Shown: positions 27,941 to 37,474, counted from the first letter of the stretch. The stretch is DNA of 64,000 bases from Enterovibrio norvegicus FF-33 (GCF_000286835.2 NZ_AJYD02000038.1:609056-673055); one strand, 5' to 3'. Numbers and translations are program-made. Notes: a model not told the origin generated them from the letters alone.

Positions 27941-28290
27941 TACACAGCCACTCTCTTTAAGCAATTCGCGACAGAATCTTCAAACCATTGTTATGGTTTA
28001 CATTGTTATCAGAAAGTCGTGTTCAACTGAAACGAACTGACGGCGTAAGGGATAATCGTCAATCGTGTTATTTCGCAACGCCCAGTTCGGCTTAATGTGG
28101 TTTTAAGTCGGTATTCACGCCAAACTTATGATGTCTGCACCACATAACCTCCCACAAATTCCTTTTCTTTTCTTAAGCCTAGGCATAGCATCGTCGCCTC
28201 TATTCAATAGGCGGAGGTTCTCCATTATTCTCCCGCCAACCATCTGATTAAAAAACACTCTTCACTCAGAAAAGAGATACTTAATTCATC
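27941..28290. other. intergenic region before mltC
   Basis: No gene is supported. It should contain the mltC promoter. A short palindrome CTATTCAATAG lies near 28200. No terminator for the preceding gene was clear. Confidence 0.35.
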
Positions 28291-29394
28291 ATGAAAAAAA
28301 CCGTTCTGTTTCTCTGCACAGCCCTAATCACAGGCTGTTCGACACCACCTCAAAGCAATGATCATCATACGCCGCCGATTGCTGGTGAGCCGATTTCCGA
28401 TAGCAACAAAAAAGCGATTGCTGCGCTGTTTTCATTGCTCGCCAAAGAAGCGAAGAAACAATGGGGCGAAGACGAATACATCGAATCCAGCAAGCATCGC
28501 TATGTGAAATATCTCGACGGTTATCAGACTCGGGCACACATCGACTTTGATGCGGGTAAAATCTATGTTTCAACCGTGTCGCAGCATAAGCCGATGGAAA
28601 AATTGCACAAAGCGATTGTTCAAACCGTGCTCATGCCTGCCGATCCTAAAGATATTGAACAGTTCACGGACAAAGATATTCAGCTTAAAGGCAAACCGTT
28701 TTTCTTAGGGCAAGTGGTCGATCAGGAAGGGAAATCGATTGAGTGGGAATGGCGGGCAAATCGCTTTGCCGCCTACATGCTTGAAAACAAGCTGCAATCC
28801 AAAACCATCAAGAAAGGTAACGCTTACTACGTCCAAATCGACATGGTAAAAGACCACCTTGCCCAACGTGAATATCAATACGCCCACTTGGTGCGCGATG
28901 CATCAAAGCGCTATGACATTCCTGAAGGCTTGATTTATGCGGTGATCAAAACCGAAAGTAGCTTCAACCCTTATGCAGTAAGCCATGCGGGTGCGTACGG
29001 TTTGATGCAGGTGATCCCAAAAACAGCAGGGGCGGATGTGTTTAATCTGGTAAAGAAAAAGCCAGGAATGCCAACCAAAGAATACCTGTTTGACCCTGCT
29101 AACAATATCGATACTGGCGCAGCGTATTTATACATTCTAAAAACGCGATATTTACGCGACGTCACCAACCCATCTTCACGGCATTTCAGTATGATTTCAG
29201 CATATAACGGCGGAACGGGCGGTGTACTGGCGACATTCCACACTGACAGGAAAAAAGCGATGGTTGCATTGAATCAGCGCTCGCCAAGTCAGGTGTACGA
29301 TGCACTCACGACGAAACATCCTAAAGATGAAGCCAGACGCTATCTGCAAAAAGTGCTCTATTTCCAAAAAGATTTTAAGGAAGGGAAGATCTAG
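28291..29394 (+). CDS. mltC: membrane-bound lytic murein transglycosylase C
   Basis: A 367-residue lipoprotein (signal ending LITGCS) with an N-terminal DUF3393-type domain and a C-terminal lysozyme-like transglycosylase domain. The catalytic glutamate is in IKTESSFNPYAVS, followed by GAYGLMQVIPKTAG and SAYNGG. It cleaves peptidoglycan glycan strands to 1,6-anhydro ends at the outer membrane. In many gammaproteobacteria mltC follows mutY and yggX; here those genes are absent and mltC stands alone. Confidence 0.93.
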   Translation: MKKTVLFLCTALITGCSTPPQSNDHHTPPIAGEPISDSNKKAIAALFSLLAKEAKKQWGEDEYIESSKHRYVKYLDGYQTRAHIDFDAGKIYVSTVSQHKPMEKLHKAIVQTVLMPADPKDIEQFTDKDIQLKGKPFFLGQVVDQEGKSIEWEWRANRFAAYMLENKLQSKTIKKGNAYYVQIDMVKDHLAQREYQYAHLVRDASKRYDIPEGLIYAVIKTESSFNPYAVSHAGAYGLMQVIPKTAGADVFNLVKKKPGMPTKEYLFDPANNIDTGAAYLYILKTRYLRDVTNPSSRHFSMISAYNGGTGGVLATFHTDRKKAMVALNQRSPSQVYDALTTKHPKDEARRYLQKVLYFQKDFKEGKI

Positions 29395-29407
29395 CTCAGG
29401 CAGCCTG

Positions 29408-29446
29408 CCCCCCACTAGCGACAGTTTTGTCAATTCGTGTGGGGGG
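29408..29446. terminator. GC-rich hairpin between convergent genes
   Basis: CCCCCCAC pairs with GTGGGGGG across a 23-base loop, between the ends of mltC and the sensor kinase gene. It lacks a T run; bidirectional termination is possible. Confidence 0.35.
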
Positions 29447-29465
29447 ATGAAATTGGGTGGGTAGC

Positions 29466-30671
29466 TTATCGCGGCAAAGTAACCATCACACCTAACCCCG
29501 GCTTGCGATCAGTCAGGGTAATCACGCCGTGGTGCAACCCTGCTACGGCTTTGGCAAGAGAAAGCCCTAACCCCAGCCCGCCGTCTGTGCGGCTCTTGTC
29601 GACGCGATACAGACGTTCAAACACGCGCTCTTTTTCAGCATCTGGAATACCGGGGCCGTTGTCTTCCACTTTCAACCAGACTTGATTACTTTCTCGCGCT
29701 TGGCCGCAGCTAAGCGAGATCTGACTACCATCAGGGCAATAACGCAGGGCGTTTTCAATCAGGTTTGCCACTTGTTGGATCAGCAGTTCTCTGTCGCCTT
29801 GAAACAGCAGAGGCTGCATGGGTTTTTCAACCACCAGCGACATGCCAGCATCTTCCGCAACATCGCCATAGATTTCGGCCACCGTATCGATAATGTGTAC
29901 CAAATCAATCTGCGAGAAACGACTACGTCTCGCGCCAGATTCAATTTGTGAAATACGCAGTAAGGCATCAAAGATGGAGGCTAACCGCTGTGAGTCTGCC
30001 AGTGCATGATCCAATTCCTGCATAAAAGGGGCTTGTTCCGTCACCTTCAGCGTTTCCGCTTCTTCTCTCAGCGTCAAAAGGTTATGACGTAAACGGGTGA
30101 TTGGCGTTTTCAGCTCATGCGCAATGTTGGATGAAATATCACTCATGGCGGCGACCGAACCTTCAAGACGCGACAACATTTCGTCCACTGACACCGAAAT
30201 ACGCGCCAAATCGTTGTGTGTATATCGCTCTCCGGTTCGCACAGACAAATCGCCATCTGCCGCCGCATTGAGCACACGTTCAATACGATTAATGCGCTTT
30301 TGGCTGATCCGCCCCATCGCCACGACCAGTACTGCGGTGAGTAATGACACCAAAACGCCAGCTAAGATGAATCCTGATGTTAATACCGCGAGGATTTCAT
30401 CATCTTCAATCGGGTCATCATCAACCTTCCGCTGACCATGACCTTCAATTAATGCGCGGGATTCTTTCACTATCTCGCTATTTTGATCGCTCAGTTCATG
30501 CTCGACATAGACAAATGTCACTGCCGCCATCAAAAACAGGCTGAGCAATGACACGGCACCAAACATTAATCCCTGCTGTGTGGCAGAGGTTTTCATCCAT
30601 TTAGGAAGCGCATCAAGCAAGCGACGGAACGATAAGTACTGACGAACAGAGGCTGAAAACTTTGCAATCAT
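29466..30671 (-). CDS. OmpR-family sensor histidine kinase
   Basis: A 401-residue inner-membrane kinase. Two helices (about residues 36-56 and 98-118) bound a short periplasmic loop of only about 40 residues that is acidic (DDDPIEDDE). A HAMP domain follows, then HisKA with NIAHELKTPITRLRHNL (histidine near 185) and HATPase with DNGPGIPD and GGLGLGLSLAKAV. The acidic loop suggests sensing of cations or cationic peptides as in PhoQ-like kinases, an inference. It overlaps the response regulator gene by four bases. Confidence 0.85.
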   Translation of the reverse strand: MIAKFSASVRQYLSFRRLLDALPKWMKTSATQQGLMFGAVSLLSLFLMAAVTFVYVEHELSDQNSEIVKESRALIEGHGQRKVDDDPIEDDEILAVLTSGFILAGVLVSLLTAVLVVAMGRISQKRINRIERVLNAAADGDLSVRTGERYTHNDLARISVSVDEMLSRLEGSVAAMSDISSNIAHELKTPITRLRHNLLTLREEAETLKVTEQAPFMQELDHALADSQRLASIFDALLRISQIESGARRSRFSQIDLVHIIDTVAEIYGDVAEDAGMSLVVEKPMQPLLFQGDRELLIQQVANLIENALRYCPDGSQISLSCGQARESNQVWLKVEDNGPGIPDAEKERVFERLYRVDKSRTDGGLGLGLSLAKAVAGLHHGVITLTDRKPGLGVMVTLPR

Positions 30672-31366
30672 TTCACCTCTCCGCCGTCTTTATGTTCTAA
30701 CTTGTAGCCCACACCGCGTAAAGTTTGGATCAGTGTGTCACCGAACGGTTTTTCCAGCTTATTTCTCAATCGACTGATGTGGGTTTCGACTACGCTGGTT
30801 TGCGGGTCGAAATGAATGTCCCACACGTGCTCTAGCAACATGGTACGTGTGATCACTCGTCCAGGATGGCGCAGGAAGAGCTCCAGAATACGAAACTCTT
30901 TCGGTTGCAAATCAAGCGAGATACCTTGACGAATCGCCGTGTGTTCAAACAAGTTGATCACGACATCGCCAAAGCTCAATTCAGGATTGGTTTCGTTGGA
31001 TTTAAGTACAGAGCGGCGCGATAACGCCGTCACACGAGCCAACAATTCAGAAAAGGCAAAGGGCTTGGTCAGGTAGTCATCCCCCCCTGCCTCTAACCCT
31101 TCCACGCGGTCATCAACGCCGCCAAGGGAGGTTAGAAATAAAATCGGAGTGCCAATTTGTGCAGCACGGAGCGCTTTAACCAGCGATAAGCCATCCAATC
31201 CGGGCAGCATTCGGTCGACAATCGCGACATCGTATTGTTCTGCCATGCAAAGGGTCAGCGCATATTTGCCGTTGTCGGTCACTTCGACCTGATGACCTGC
31301 TTCACGTAACCCTTTTTCCACAAAACTGCTGAGACTCACATCGTCTTCAACCAGTAATATTCGCAT
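30668..31366 (-). CDS. OmpR-family response regulator
   Basis: This 232-residue protein has an N-terminal receiver (VEDD at 7-10, phospho-acceptor aspartate in AIVDRMLPGLDG near 51, lysine in YLTKPF) and a C-terminal winged helix (LQPKEFRILELFL to RGVGYKLE). It is transcribed ahead of its kinase with ATGA overlap. It resembles QseB/PmrA-type regulators. The nearby PepSY and small membrane protein genes upstream on the same strand are likely in its regulon or operon. Confidence 0.88.
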   Translation of the reverse strand: MRILLVEDDVSLSSFVEKGLREAGHQVEVTDNGKYALTLCMAEQYDVAIVDRMLPGLDGLSLVKALRAAQIGTPILFLTSLGGVDDRVEGLEAGGDDYLTKPFAFSELLARVTALSRRSVLKSNETNPELSFGDVVINLFEHTAIRQGISLDLQPKEFRILELFLRHPGRVITRTMLLEHVWDIHFDPQTSVVETHISRLRNKLEKPFGDTLIQTLRGVGYKLEHKDGGEVK

Positions 31367-31392
31367 GTGAACTCTCTCTTGAAAGCGGCGGC

Positions 31393-31677
31393 TTATACCG
31401 CAGCAATAGGCTCGTTGTTGATATTATGATCTGTTGGGTTAGCGACGTCATTTTTAAACTGACGTTGTTTCCAAGCGGCAATAATCACCGCAGTAACACC
31501 TGCTAACAGTGTGATTCCTAGTGTAACCAGTCCTAGCATGAAAAGCAGGGAAAAGCTCAATACACCGACAACCGCAGTGACACCATTCTCTCGAACTTGC
31601 TTTGCCAGCGCTTTGGCCCGTAGCCATAGCTTCGACATCGATAGCTTTGACATAGATTGACGTATAGATTTAACCAT
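31393..31677 (-). CDS. small membrane protein next to two-component genes
   Basis: This 94-residue protein has a basic N-terminal amphipathic stretch (MSKLSMSKLWLRAKALAKQ) and a hydrophobic segment of about 35 residues (38-72), enough for one or two helices. It ends in a short polar tail. It lies 26 bases before the response regulator gene, so co-transcription is likely. The family is not recognised. It may tune the kinase, as other small membrane proteins do, but nothing in the sequence proves this. Confidence 0.55.
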   Translation of the reverse strand: MVKSIRQSMSKLSMSKLWLRAKALAKQVRENGVTAVVGVLSFSLLFMLGLVTLGITLLAGVTAVIIAAWKQRQFKNDVANPTDHNINNEPIAAV

Positions 31678-31800
31678 TATTCACTCCTTGAGGGCGTCAA
31701 ACGACGACGCCCTTATTCTGTGTTTGTTAGTCTCTGCTTAGGCAACATCGCCTCAGTCATCACAATCGTTTTTGTGTGATTCTATTTTGCTTGTAACAAA

Positions 31801-32349
31801 TTACTTGGCTGCAACCGCAACGGCATCAATATGTGTTTCTACGCGCTTGCCATTGGCATCAAGCATTTCCACGTCATAAGTTATTTTGCCGAAGTGATCG
31901 TCTACATCCACGCTCCACGCTTTACCACCAAATTCGGTTTCGGCTTGCATCACGGCTTGTTCGAGCGACAGATAAGTGCCGTTGTTCAAACCTGACAACC
32001 ACATGGCATCTTCAACTTGGTCATCTTGGTCGTCGTCATGGTCGCGGCGTTTTTGCATCAAAATCACTTCGCCTGTTTGAGCATTAATCACGGTGTGGAT
32101 TTCTTGGCCGTCAGTTGCAGACAGTTCCACTTCGTAAACCGCTTGACCGTGTTTAACGTCGCGCTCTGCCTCAAGCGGAATACCGCCCGTTTCATTTTTC
32201 GCAATTTCAACCGCTTGAAGCAGTGACACCGCATCTTGATTTAGCGATGTTGGTGCATCACTCGCATTTGCTGAACCCATTGCCATCATGGCGCTCATAC
32301 CAAGAAGTACAGAAATAGCAGCAGGCTTAAAGTTGATGTTCTTTTTCAT
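31801..32349 (-). CDS. periplasmic PepSY domain protein
   Basis: A 182-residue exported protein (signal peptide to about GSANAS, residue 29) with two PepSY-like units. One is around residues 40-100 (AVEIAKNETGG, VYEVELSATDG, HTVINAQTGEVI) and one at 125-180 (LEQAVMQAETEFGG, ITYDVEMLDANG). They are joined by an acidic stretch (RRDHDDDQDDQ). PepSY proteins often sit beside two-component systems and may inhibit proteases or sense stress. The gene has GAGGA before its ATG and lies upstream of the small membrane protein and two-component genes. Confidence 0.8.
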   Translation of the reverse strand: MKKNINFKPAAISVLLGMSAMMAMGSANASDAPTSLNQDAVSLLQAVEIAKNETGGIPLEAERDVKHGQAVYEVELSATDGQEIHTVINAQTGEVILMQKRRDHDDDQDDQVEDAMWLSGLNNGTYLSLEQAVMQAETEFGGKAWSVDVDDHFGKITYDVEMLDANGKRVETHIDAVAVAAK

Positions 32350-32545
32350 GGTGGTGTCCTCGTTATTAGTTTTGGCTCAATCAGAATGTCTCTGTCGATG
32401 GAGCCACTCTACGCGCCGTCGTTGTCAGGAGGCTTTCCTGAACTATACATTTTTGTAAGGTTATGGATGGCGAGGTGTCTTCTTAATAACAATTTCATAA
32501 ATCAGCGTTTTACAATGTAAATACATCAATAAAACAGAACGTAAA

Positions 32546-32568
32546 AACGCCAGCGATTTGCTGACGTT
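32546..32568 (-). terminator. terminator after the phytase-like gene
   Basis: AACGCCAGC and GCTGACGTT arms (one G-T type pair) are followed on the minus strand by a short T run. Confidence 0.6.
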
Positions 32569-32626
32569 TGAGGGGGTTTTTGAACGTATGGGTTTGGATT
32601 TAACCCATGGTTAAAACGCCGTTGCG

Positions 32627-34834
32627 TTATGGACGCAGCGCTGCAAAGTCGACGGGCTTGCCATCATGCTTGAGCGCAAAGAATAAGGTTTCACCGCTGC
32701 TGTCATCAACGCCGTCGTTATCGGTGACTGCATATGCACGTCCATCTTTGGTGATGGCAAAACCTTCAATTTTATCGGTCACATAACCACCCGTCGCTTG
32801 TAGATCAGGGATAAAATCATACACCACATCTTTGTTGACTAATGGCAGTTCACCACTCAATGGGGCTGGCGTTACATCACCCAAGATAACGCGCGTCAAT
32901 TGCTTCACTTTCGCGGCATCACCAATTTGGTTGTCACGCTCGATGATGTACAACGCGTCTTCGTAAGCGGTGATTTCAGATAATCCGACCCAGCCTTTTT
33001 TGGCAACATCTGTCGGGTAACGCACCGCTTTCCAATCACCAGTACGGGTATTGTATTGCACCAGCTTGACGGTATTTTCAGGGTCATCTTTCCAGCTTCG
33101 CTGAATCGCTATCCACAGATTGTCGCCTACGCGTGTGATCCCTTCTGCGCCATAGCGCTTTTCAACCGCAAGCAGGTCGACTGGGAAGGCAACGGTTTCG
33201 ACAATCTTGCCGTTAGCATCGGTGCGATAAAGCGCGTGAGGAATGTTCTTGTCGGTACGCCCTTCAGAGGCAAGCCAGAATCCGCCGTTGCCATCGGTGG
33301 TGATGCCTTCTAAGTCCACATTTTTCGCAGGCTTACCGTTGACAGTAACAGCAATGCGCTGCGTGATTTTGGCCGGTGTCGATGATGCATCTATGACGAA
33401 AATTGACGGCTGTGCTTTATAGAAGCTGTCGTTGACGGCATACAAGGTGTTTTCGTTATTCAGATCCGCAACCAAACCGGACAATGCACCCCAGCCTAGT
33501 GGCTTGCCATCTATCATGACTGATTCAATTTGTGGGTAAGCAGGCGCATCGGACGTTACTTGATAAAGCATGACGTGCGAACGCACACCGCCATCTTCAA
33601 TCAAATCCGTTTCATTGGCCGTCGCCAGCAAGCCACGGCTTGGGATTGCAACCGCAGACTCAGGCGAAATACCGGATGGCAACAGTTGCACAAATTCTGG
33701 CGCTGCACCTGTATCGCGATAGACACCGATCAATGAACCGCGCTCTGAGGTAACAAAGATAAAGCGCTCACCATTGAAGGTGCCTATTTCAAGTCCTTCA
33801 GGCTCAACGCCTTTGTTGCCTGAACGTTTTTCAGGGTAGTGACCCGCCAACGCCGCGCGATATTCAAAATCTAACCCTGATTCAAACAACACGTTGCCTT
33901 GCTTGTTGAAGATAGTGAAACTGCGAGACCCCCCTTCGTAATCTCCTTCATTGGCGGTCACGAAGCGATCATCGTCGATCCATTTCACGGCGTCGGGTTC
34001 ACGTTTTCTCGCCATTTGCTTACCGTCAAATGTCAGGGCGCGCTCTTCATCCAAATCGACGTTATTAAGGTCCACCGTACCCGCAGAAAAATCGGTGATC
34101 ACAGTGCCTTTTCTGCCATCCACCAGCACAAGATGATTGTTCTCTTGAAGGGTAACAACCACTTCACCCAAACCGTTAATATCTACAAACTCAGGTTCAG
34201 GGTCGTTAGGCGCAATGTCAGACAACCCTGTCATCGCGACCTTCTTGTGGGCGTCGCAATCCATTACGCCGTTTGAAAGCGGGATAAGAGACAAGTGCCC
34301 AGCGGGGAATTGCGGCATTACGCCATCATTAAGATCTTCATCGCGCTCGTTCTCGATGGCGACAGCGACAAAGCTGCCATCTTTGGCCACGGCGACTGAG
34401 TCAGGCTGACCGCCGAGATCACACTTAGCGATTTGTTTGCCCGACTCTAGGTTACGTTGCACCAAAAAGCCGGAGGGTTGGGTATAGCTTTCCGAGGTAT
34501 TCACCGCAGTGACAAACGTCTCACCCACCACATCTATCGAGGTTGGCTCCCCCCCCATCGTGATGAAGCCCTTGCCCATTGGCTTTTTCGGGTCACGAAT
34601 ATCAACAAGGCCGACGCCTTCAAGGGGGCTGTCTGAATAGACCAAGGTGTTGCCATCTTCGCTAACAGCAATAATTTCTGCCGAGCTTTCATGCGTCCTT
34701 TCCACGCCCGGCGGAATATTGTTGTCTGTAGAGAACGCACTGATGCGTTGGAACGCTTGATTATCCGCGGCGTGAACACCGGTGGCGATAGATGCTGCTA
34801 ACAATGAAAGTAGAAGAGTGCGCTGTGTACGCAT
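32627..34834 (-). CDS. periplasmic esterase-like phytase-family protein
   Basis: A 735-residue exported protein with a Sec signal peptide (cleavage after GVHA, residue 22). The N-terminal half (about 30-420) has repeating propeller-like segments such as PDSVAVAKDGSFVAVA and KREPDAVKWIDDDRFV. The C-terminal half (about 430-735) matches the esterase-like activity of phytase domain (LSGLVADLNNENTLYAVND, DLEGITTDGNGGFWLASEGR, DNLWIAIQRSW). Such proteins may release phosphate or hydrolyse esters outside the cell membrane; the actual substrate is unknown. Terminator follows; separate from the PepSY gene downstream. Confidence 0.75.
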   Translation of the reverse strand: MRTQRTLLLSLLAASIATGVHAADNQAFQRISAFSTDNNIPPGVERTHESSAEIIAVSEDGNTLVYSDSPLEGVGLVDIRDPKKPMGKGFITMGGEPTSIDVVGETFVTAVNTSESYTQPSGFLVQRNLESGKQIAKCDLGGQPDSVAVAKDGSFVAVAIENERDEDLNDGVMPQFPAGHLSLIPLSNGVMDCDAHKKVAMTGLSDIAPNDPEPEFVDINGLGEVVVTLQENNHLVLVDGRKGTVITDFSAGTVDLNNVDLDEERALTFDGKQMARKREPDAVKWIDDDRFVTANEGDYEGGSRSFTIFNKQGNVLFESGLDFEYRAALAGHYPEKRSGNKGVEPEGLEIGTFNGERFIFVTSERGSLIGVYRDTGAAPEFVQLLPSGISPESAVAIPSRGLLATANETDLIEDGGVRSHVMLYQVTSDAPAYPQIESVMIDGKPLGWGALSGLVADLNNENTLYAVNDSFYKAQPSIFVIDASSTPAKITQRIAVTVNGKPAKNVDLEGITTDGNGGFWLASEGRTDKNIPHALYRTDANGKIVETVAFPVDLLAVEKRYGAEGITRVGDNLWIAIQRSWKDDPENTVKLVQYNTRTGDWKAVRYPTDVAKKGWVGLSEITAYEDALYIIERDNQIGDAAKVKQLTRVILGDVTPAPLSGELPLVNKDVVYDFIPDLQATGGYVTDKIEGFAITKDGRAYAVTDNDGVDDSSGETLFFALKHDGKPVDFAALRP

Positions 34835-35216
34835 GAGGTAACTCCTGTAATACCATAAATAATGGCGCTACTTTTTCCTGTTGCGGTGACAGTCTCATGA
34901 CAGTGAGATGGCAATTAGGTGATGCGAGGAAAATGTGCTTCTGAGGCCGCTTTATCTCCCTGTTTTTTAATGTAACGCTAGTCTGCGTTCCATAACATTG
35001 AAAGCAATGTCACCGCACGGCATTTTGTTTACCTACACTGACGTTAGCATTGCTTAGAAAGTGGCCTTGATCTCAATGAATGGAGGCGGCTTGATTTATC
35101 ATCATCTCAATCAACTTTCAGAGGCTGTGCGGGGTTTCTAAGCCAATACGGACGTTATGTCTACACACGTTACCGTATGACACACCCATCCACGCCCCTT
35201 ATTTTGGAGTGAGCCA
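34835..35216. other. divergent intergenic region
   Basis: It separates the phytase-like gene (minus) from the VOC gene (plus) and should hold both promoters. I see no convincing operator, gene or RNA structure. Confidence 0.35.
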
Positions 35217-35570
35217 ATGACGCAACACGGTAAGATAAATTACGTTGAATTTCCCGCCTGTGATCTTCTCGCCACCAAGTCCTTTTTCTCTGAAGCGTTC
35301 GGCTGGACGTTCACCGATTACGGCCCAGATTACACCGCATTTTCTGACCAAGGTTTAGATGGTGGATTCTTTCGTGCTGATCAGTTCGCCGACACAGCCA
35401 ATGGTTCCGCTCTGATCGTATTATTCAGTGACTCACTGGAACAAACAGAAATCAACGTTCGCCAGACTGGCGGTAAAATCGTGAAACCCATTTTTGAATT
35501 TCCGGGCGGGCGACGTTTTCATTTTACCGAACCCAGCGGAAATGAATTTGCGGTGTGGTCTGATAAATAA
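35217..35570 (+). CDS. VOC (glyoxalase/bleomycin resistance) superfamily protein
   Basis: This 117-residue protein has two beta-alpha-beta-beta-beta units: INYVEFPACDLLATKSFF at the start and FPGGRRFHFTEPSGNEFAVW at the end, the latter with the typical D/EPxGN element. It probably binds a divalent metal. The family includes glyoxalases, dioxygenases and antibiotic-binding proteins; the reaction here is not determinable. Single gene ending at a strong shared terminator. Confidence 0.8.
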   Translation: MTQHGKINYVEFPACDLLATKSFFSEAFGWTFTDYGPDYTAFSDQGLDGGFFRADQFADTANGSALIVLFSDSLEQTEINVRQTGGKIVKPIFEFPGGRRFHFTEPSGNEFAVWSDK

Positions 35571-35599
35571 AGAGCAATCAATAGCATGATGTGAAAGTT

Positions 35600-35623
35600 G
35601 CCATGATGCCATGATGCCATGAT
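35600..35623. repeat. three tandem copies of GCCATGAT
   Basis: An exact 8-base unit repeated three times just before the terminator hairpin. Confidence 0.8.
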
Positions 35624-35656
35624 CGAAAAGGGGGCCACCTTGGCCCCCTTTTCGAT
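35622..35656. terminator. bidirectional terminator between VOC gene and alaE
   Basis: A perfect 15-base stem (ATCGAAAAGGGGGCC with GGCCCCCTTTTCGAT) and 5-base loop lies between convergent genes, with A and T runs on either side. Confidence 0.88.
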
Positions 35657-35678
35657 GTTCATTTGATGCGATCTCGCA

Positions 35679-36131
35679 TTACGCACTTAGCTGATTCGGT
35701 AAAGTTGCCCCAACACGAAACAACTTGCGGCAGCGTTCTAAAAACACGCCATATACCATGCCCAACATGCCGGAAAGCAACGCATTACTCGCCACTGCCG
35801 TGACAATTTGGTTTGGCTCTGCACCCACACTGAACAATATGCCAGCGTACACGGGAGATTGGAACGTCACGTAAGCAAAGAAATCTGCTGCGCGCTTGCC
35901 CAGCCGAGATGACGACCGACGCGTTGCAAATGTCAGCACGCTGTCGCGAAACACGCCATAAGGCCAAGCGATCAAAATATTGACCGGTATCGATAGCAGT
36001 CTTGATGCCAGCGATTGTTCAAACGACATGCCCGACACAAAAATTTCAATCATCATGCCCGTCACAAAACAGAACACGACCATGGCAAACATATCAGCCA
36101 CAACAGTACGAACGCGGTTAGCGCCTTTCAT
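35679..36131 (-). CDS. alaE: L-alanine exporter
   Basis: An inner-membrane exporter that pumps out surplus L-alanine using the proton gradient. It carries the segments [31 protein letters not shown] and [14 protein letters not shown], which match my memory of E. coli AlaE closely. From the chosen start MKGANRVRT, with GGGGTGGG before it, the protein has 150 residues, about the E. coli length; an earlier ATG would add eight. Four membrane helices. E. coli alaE responds to alanine through Lrp; regulation here was not seen. Confidence 0.92.
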   Translation of the reverse strand: MKGANRVRTVVADMFAMVVFCFVTGMMIEIFVSGMSFEQSLASRLLSIPVNILIAWPYGVFRDSVLTFATRRSSSRLGKRAADFFAYVTFQSPVYAGILFSVGAEPNQIVTAVASNALLSGMLGMVYGVFLERCRKLFRVGATLPNQLSA

Positions 36132-36264
36132 TTCCCACCCCAAAAATCGCATCAATCAAAAGCAGCAAAACACTGCAAAAAAGTCTTAAAACGTCAACAC
36201 GTTGTTCGGCTATTAGACCAAAACACCTACAATTTTAGGTGCTTTATTTTCAAAAATATCCAGC

Positions 36265-36302
36265 TATAAATTCTATTAATTTACATAAAAATAGAATTTA
36301 TA
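36265..36302. repeat. perfect AT-rich inverted repeat
   Basis: TATAAATTCTAT and ATAGAATTTATA (12 bases each, 14-base spacer) lie upstream of alaE and downstream of the next gene. It could be an operator or a weak hairpin. Confidence 0.55.
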
Positions 36303-36342
36303 ACCATTCGTATAATTGTGATTTATTGGTGAGGATATCAGG

Positions 36343-36861
36343 CTAACTTGGCTTTCTAGAAAGGTCTCTGGCCATGATAAGTGCCAGCCCAAGTACTTGG
36401 AGGAAGAGAGCGAGGTTTCGGTAAGCGGAGATTTTACTGCCTAAATCTCGTTGAGAGTCAGCCAACTGTAGGTTATCGAGATATAACGTATCAATTTTGT
36501 TTCGCAGAAGATCCTGCTGTTGGTCAATGGCGTCCATGATGAGTGGCATATTGTGCTGTGTAACCGCAGTCTCACTCATATCATTGAACGACTGCAGCAA
36601 TCGACGACTAAACGGCAGGGGGAGAGAGCCCATATCAGGTTTAACAGCCAAAATGACCAGGATGGTTTCTCGACGACGTTCGAGCGCATCGAGCTGCTGC
36701 CAGCTAAGTTGAATAAGCTGATTATTGTTGGTTTGCGTTTCGATAACTGACGCGGATTGCTCGCCCAAGCCATCGATCACGAAGTTGGTCATCAACGCAG
36801 CAACAATGTTTAACACCAAACCAATGGCAACAACCGCCCACGTAGGTATTCCTATTCGCAC
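36343..36861 (-). CDS. membrane protein with periplasmic helical domain, unknown
   Basis: This 172-residue protein has membrane helices at both ends (about 8-30 and 145-165) enclosing a periplasmic region of about 110 residues predicted to be a helical bundle (QLSWQQLDALERRRETILVIL and following). The layout resembles the sensing half of a chemoreceptor or kinase, but there is no HAMP, kinase or methyl-accepting part. Function unknown. Single gene. Confidence 0.6.
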   Translation of the reverse strand: MRIGIPTWAVVAIGLVLNIVAALMTNFVIDGLGEQSASVIETQTNNNQLIQLSWQQLDALERRRETILVILAVKPDMGSLPLPFSRRLLQSFNDMSETAVTQHNMPLIMDAIDQQQDLLRNKIDTLYLDNLQLADSQRDLGSKISAYRNLALFLQVLGLALIMARDLSRKPS

Positions 36862-36955
36862 GTTTTCGTCCTTTTTCTAAAGGTATAGTCGAGAACAGAA
36901 CGTGACGAGACATCAATCCTTTCAATGATGGACTTTTCTTAATGATAAAACGCAA

Positions 36956-36977
36956 AAGGCCAGCATGTGCTGGCCTT
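36956..36977 (-). terminator. terminator after the gene at 37019
   Basis: AAGGCCAGCA and TGCTGGCCTT make a perfect 10-base stem with a 2-base centre, followed on the minus strand by TTGCG. The tail is weak but the position is right. Confidence 0.65.
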
Positions 36978-37018
36978 CAAATTGGATTCAGGTTCGGCTT
37001 AATTTCAGGTAATGAGGA

Positions 37019-37474
37019 CTAGGCGCTTTTCGCCACGGGCATAACCTGTGCAAGCTTGAGGTAGGAATGCAACTCGTTGTTTTTATATTCGATGGCTGAG
37101 TGAATATTCACTGCTTTATTCGCAATCACACGGCTACGATACTTATTACTGCCTTTGGTGATTTCGATATCAAGTACACCTTGTTCTAGCTTCCAACAAC
37201 CCGTGGTCGGGAGTCTATTGAAAAGCGTATGTTCTTCCAGTGAACCATCAGCATGTAATAACAGCTCGGTGATGTAACCGGCACTACACGATTTTATCCA
37301 ACGCTGACCGCGCACTTCGGAGGTGGAAAATGAACGCTTACTGGCCATCCAATCAAAAAGGGCAATCGCATCAACGTCTGACACATCTGGCAGTTGCTCT
37401 GTATCCAGCATGGCTGCGGTGCCTGACTCACGCATAAAGAGTTGTAGATATGAACTGTTCACTTGTTTTTGCAT
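37019..37474 (-). CDS. conserved hypothetical cytosolic protein
   Basis: This 151-residue protein has no signal or membrane segment. The N-terminus (SSYLQLFMRESGTAAML) looks helical and the middle contains alternating strands (RWIKSCSAGYITELLLHADGS, CWKLEQGVLDIEI). I do not recognise it. A single gene with its own hairpin terminator. Confidence 0.55.
   Translation of the reverse strand: MQKQVNSSYLQLFMRESGTAAMLDTEQLPDVSDVDAIALFDWMASKRSFSTSEVRGQRWIKSCSAGYITELLLHADGSLEEHTLFNRLPTTGCWKLEQGVLDIEITKGSNKYRSRVIANKAVNIHSAIEYKNNELHSYLKLAQVMPVAKSA

Noticed and set aside
36343-36861. Chemoreceptor
   Set aside because: Two membrane helices and a helical periplasmic part are present, but there is no HAMP or methyl-accepting signalling domain, and no frame continues into one.
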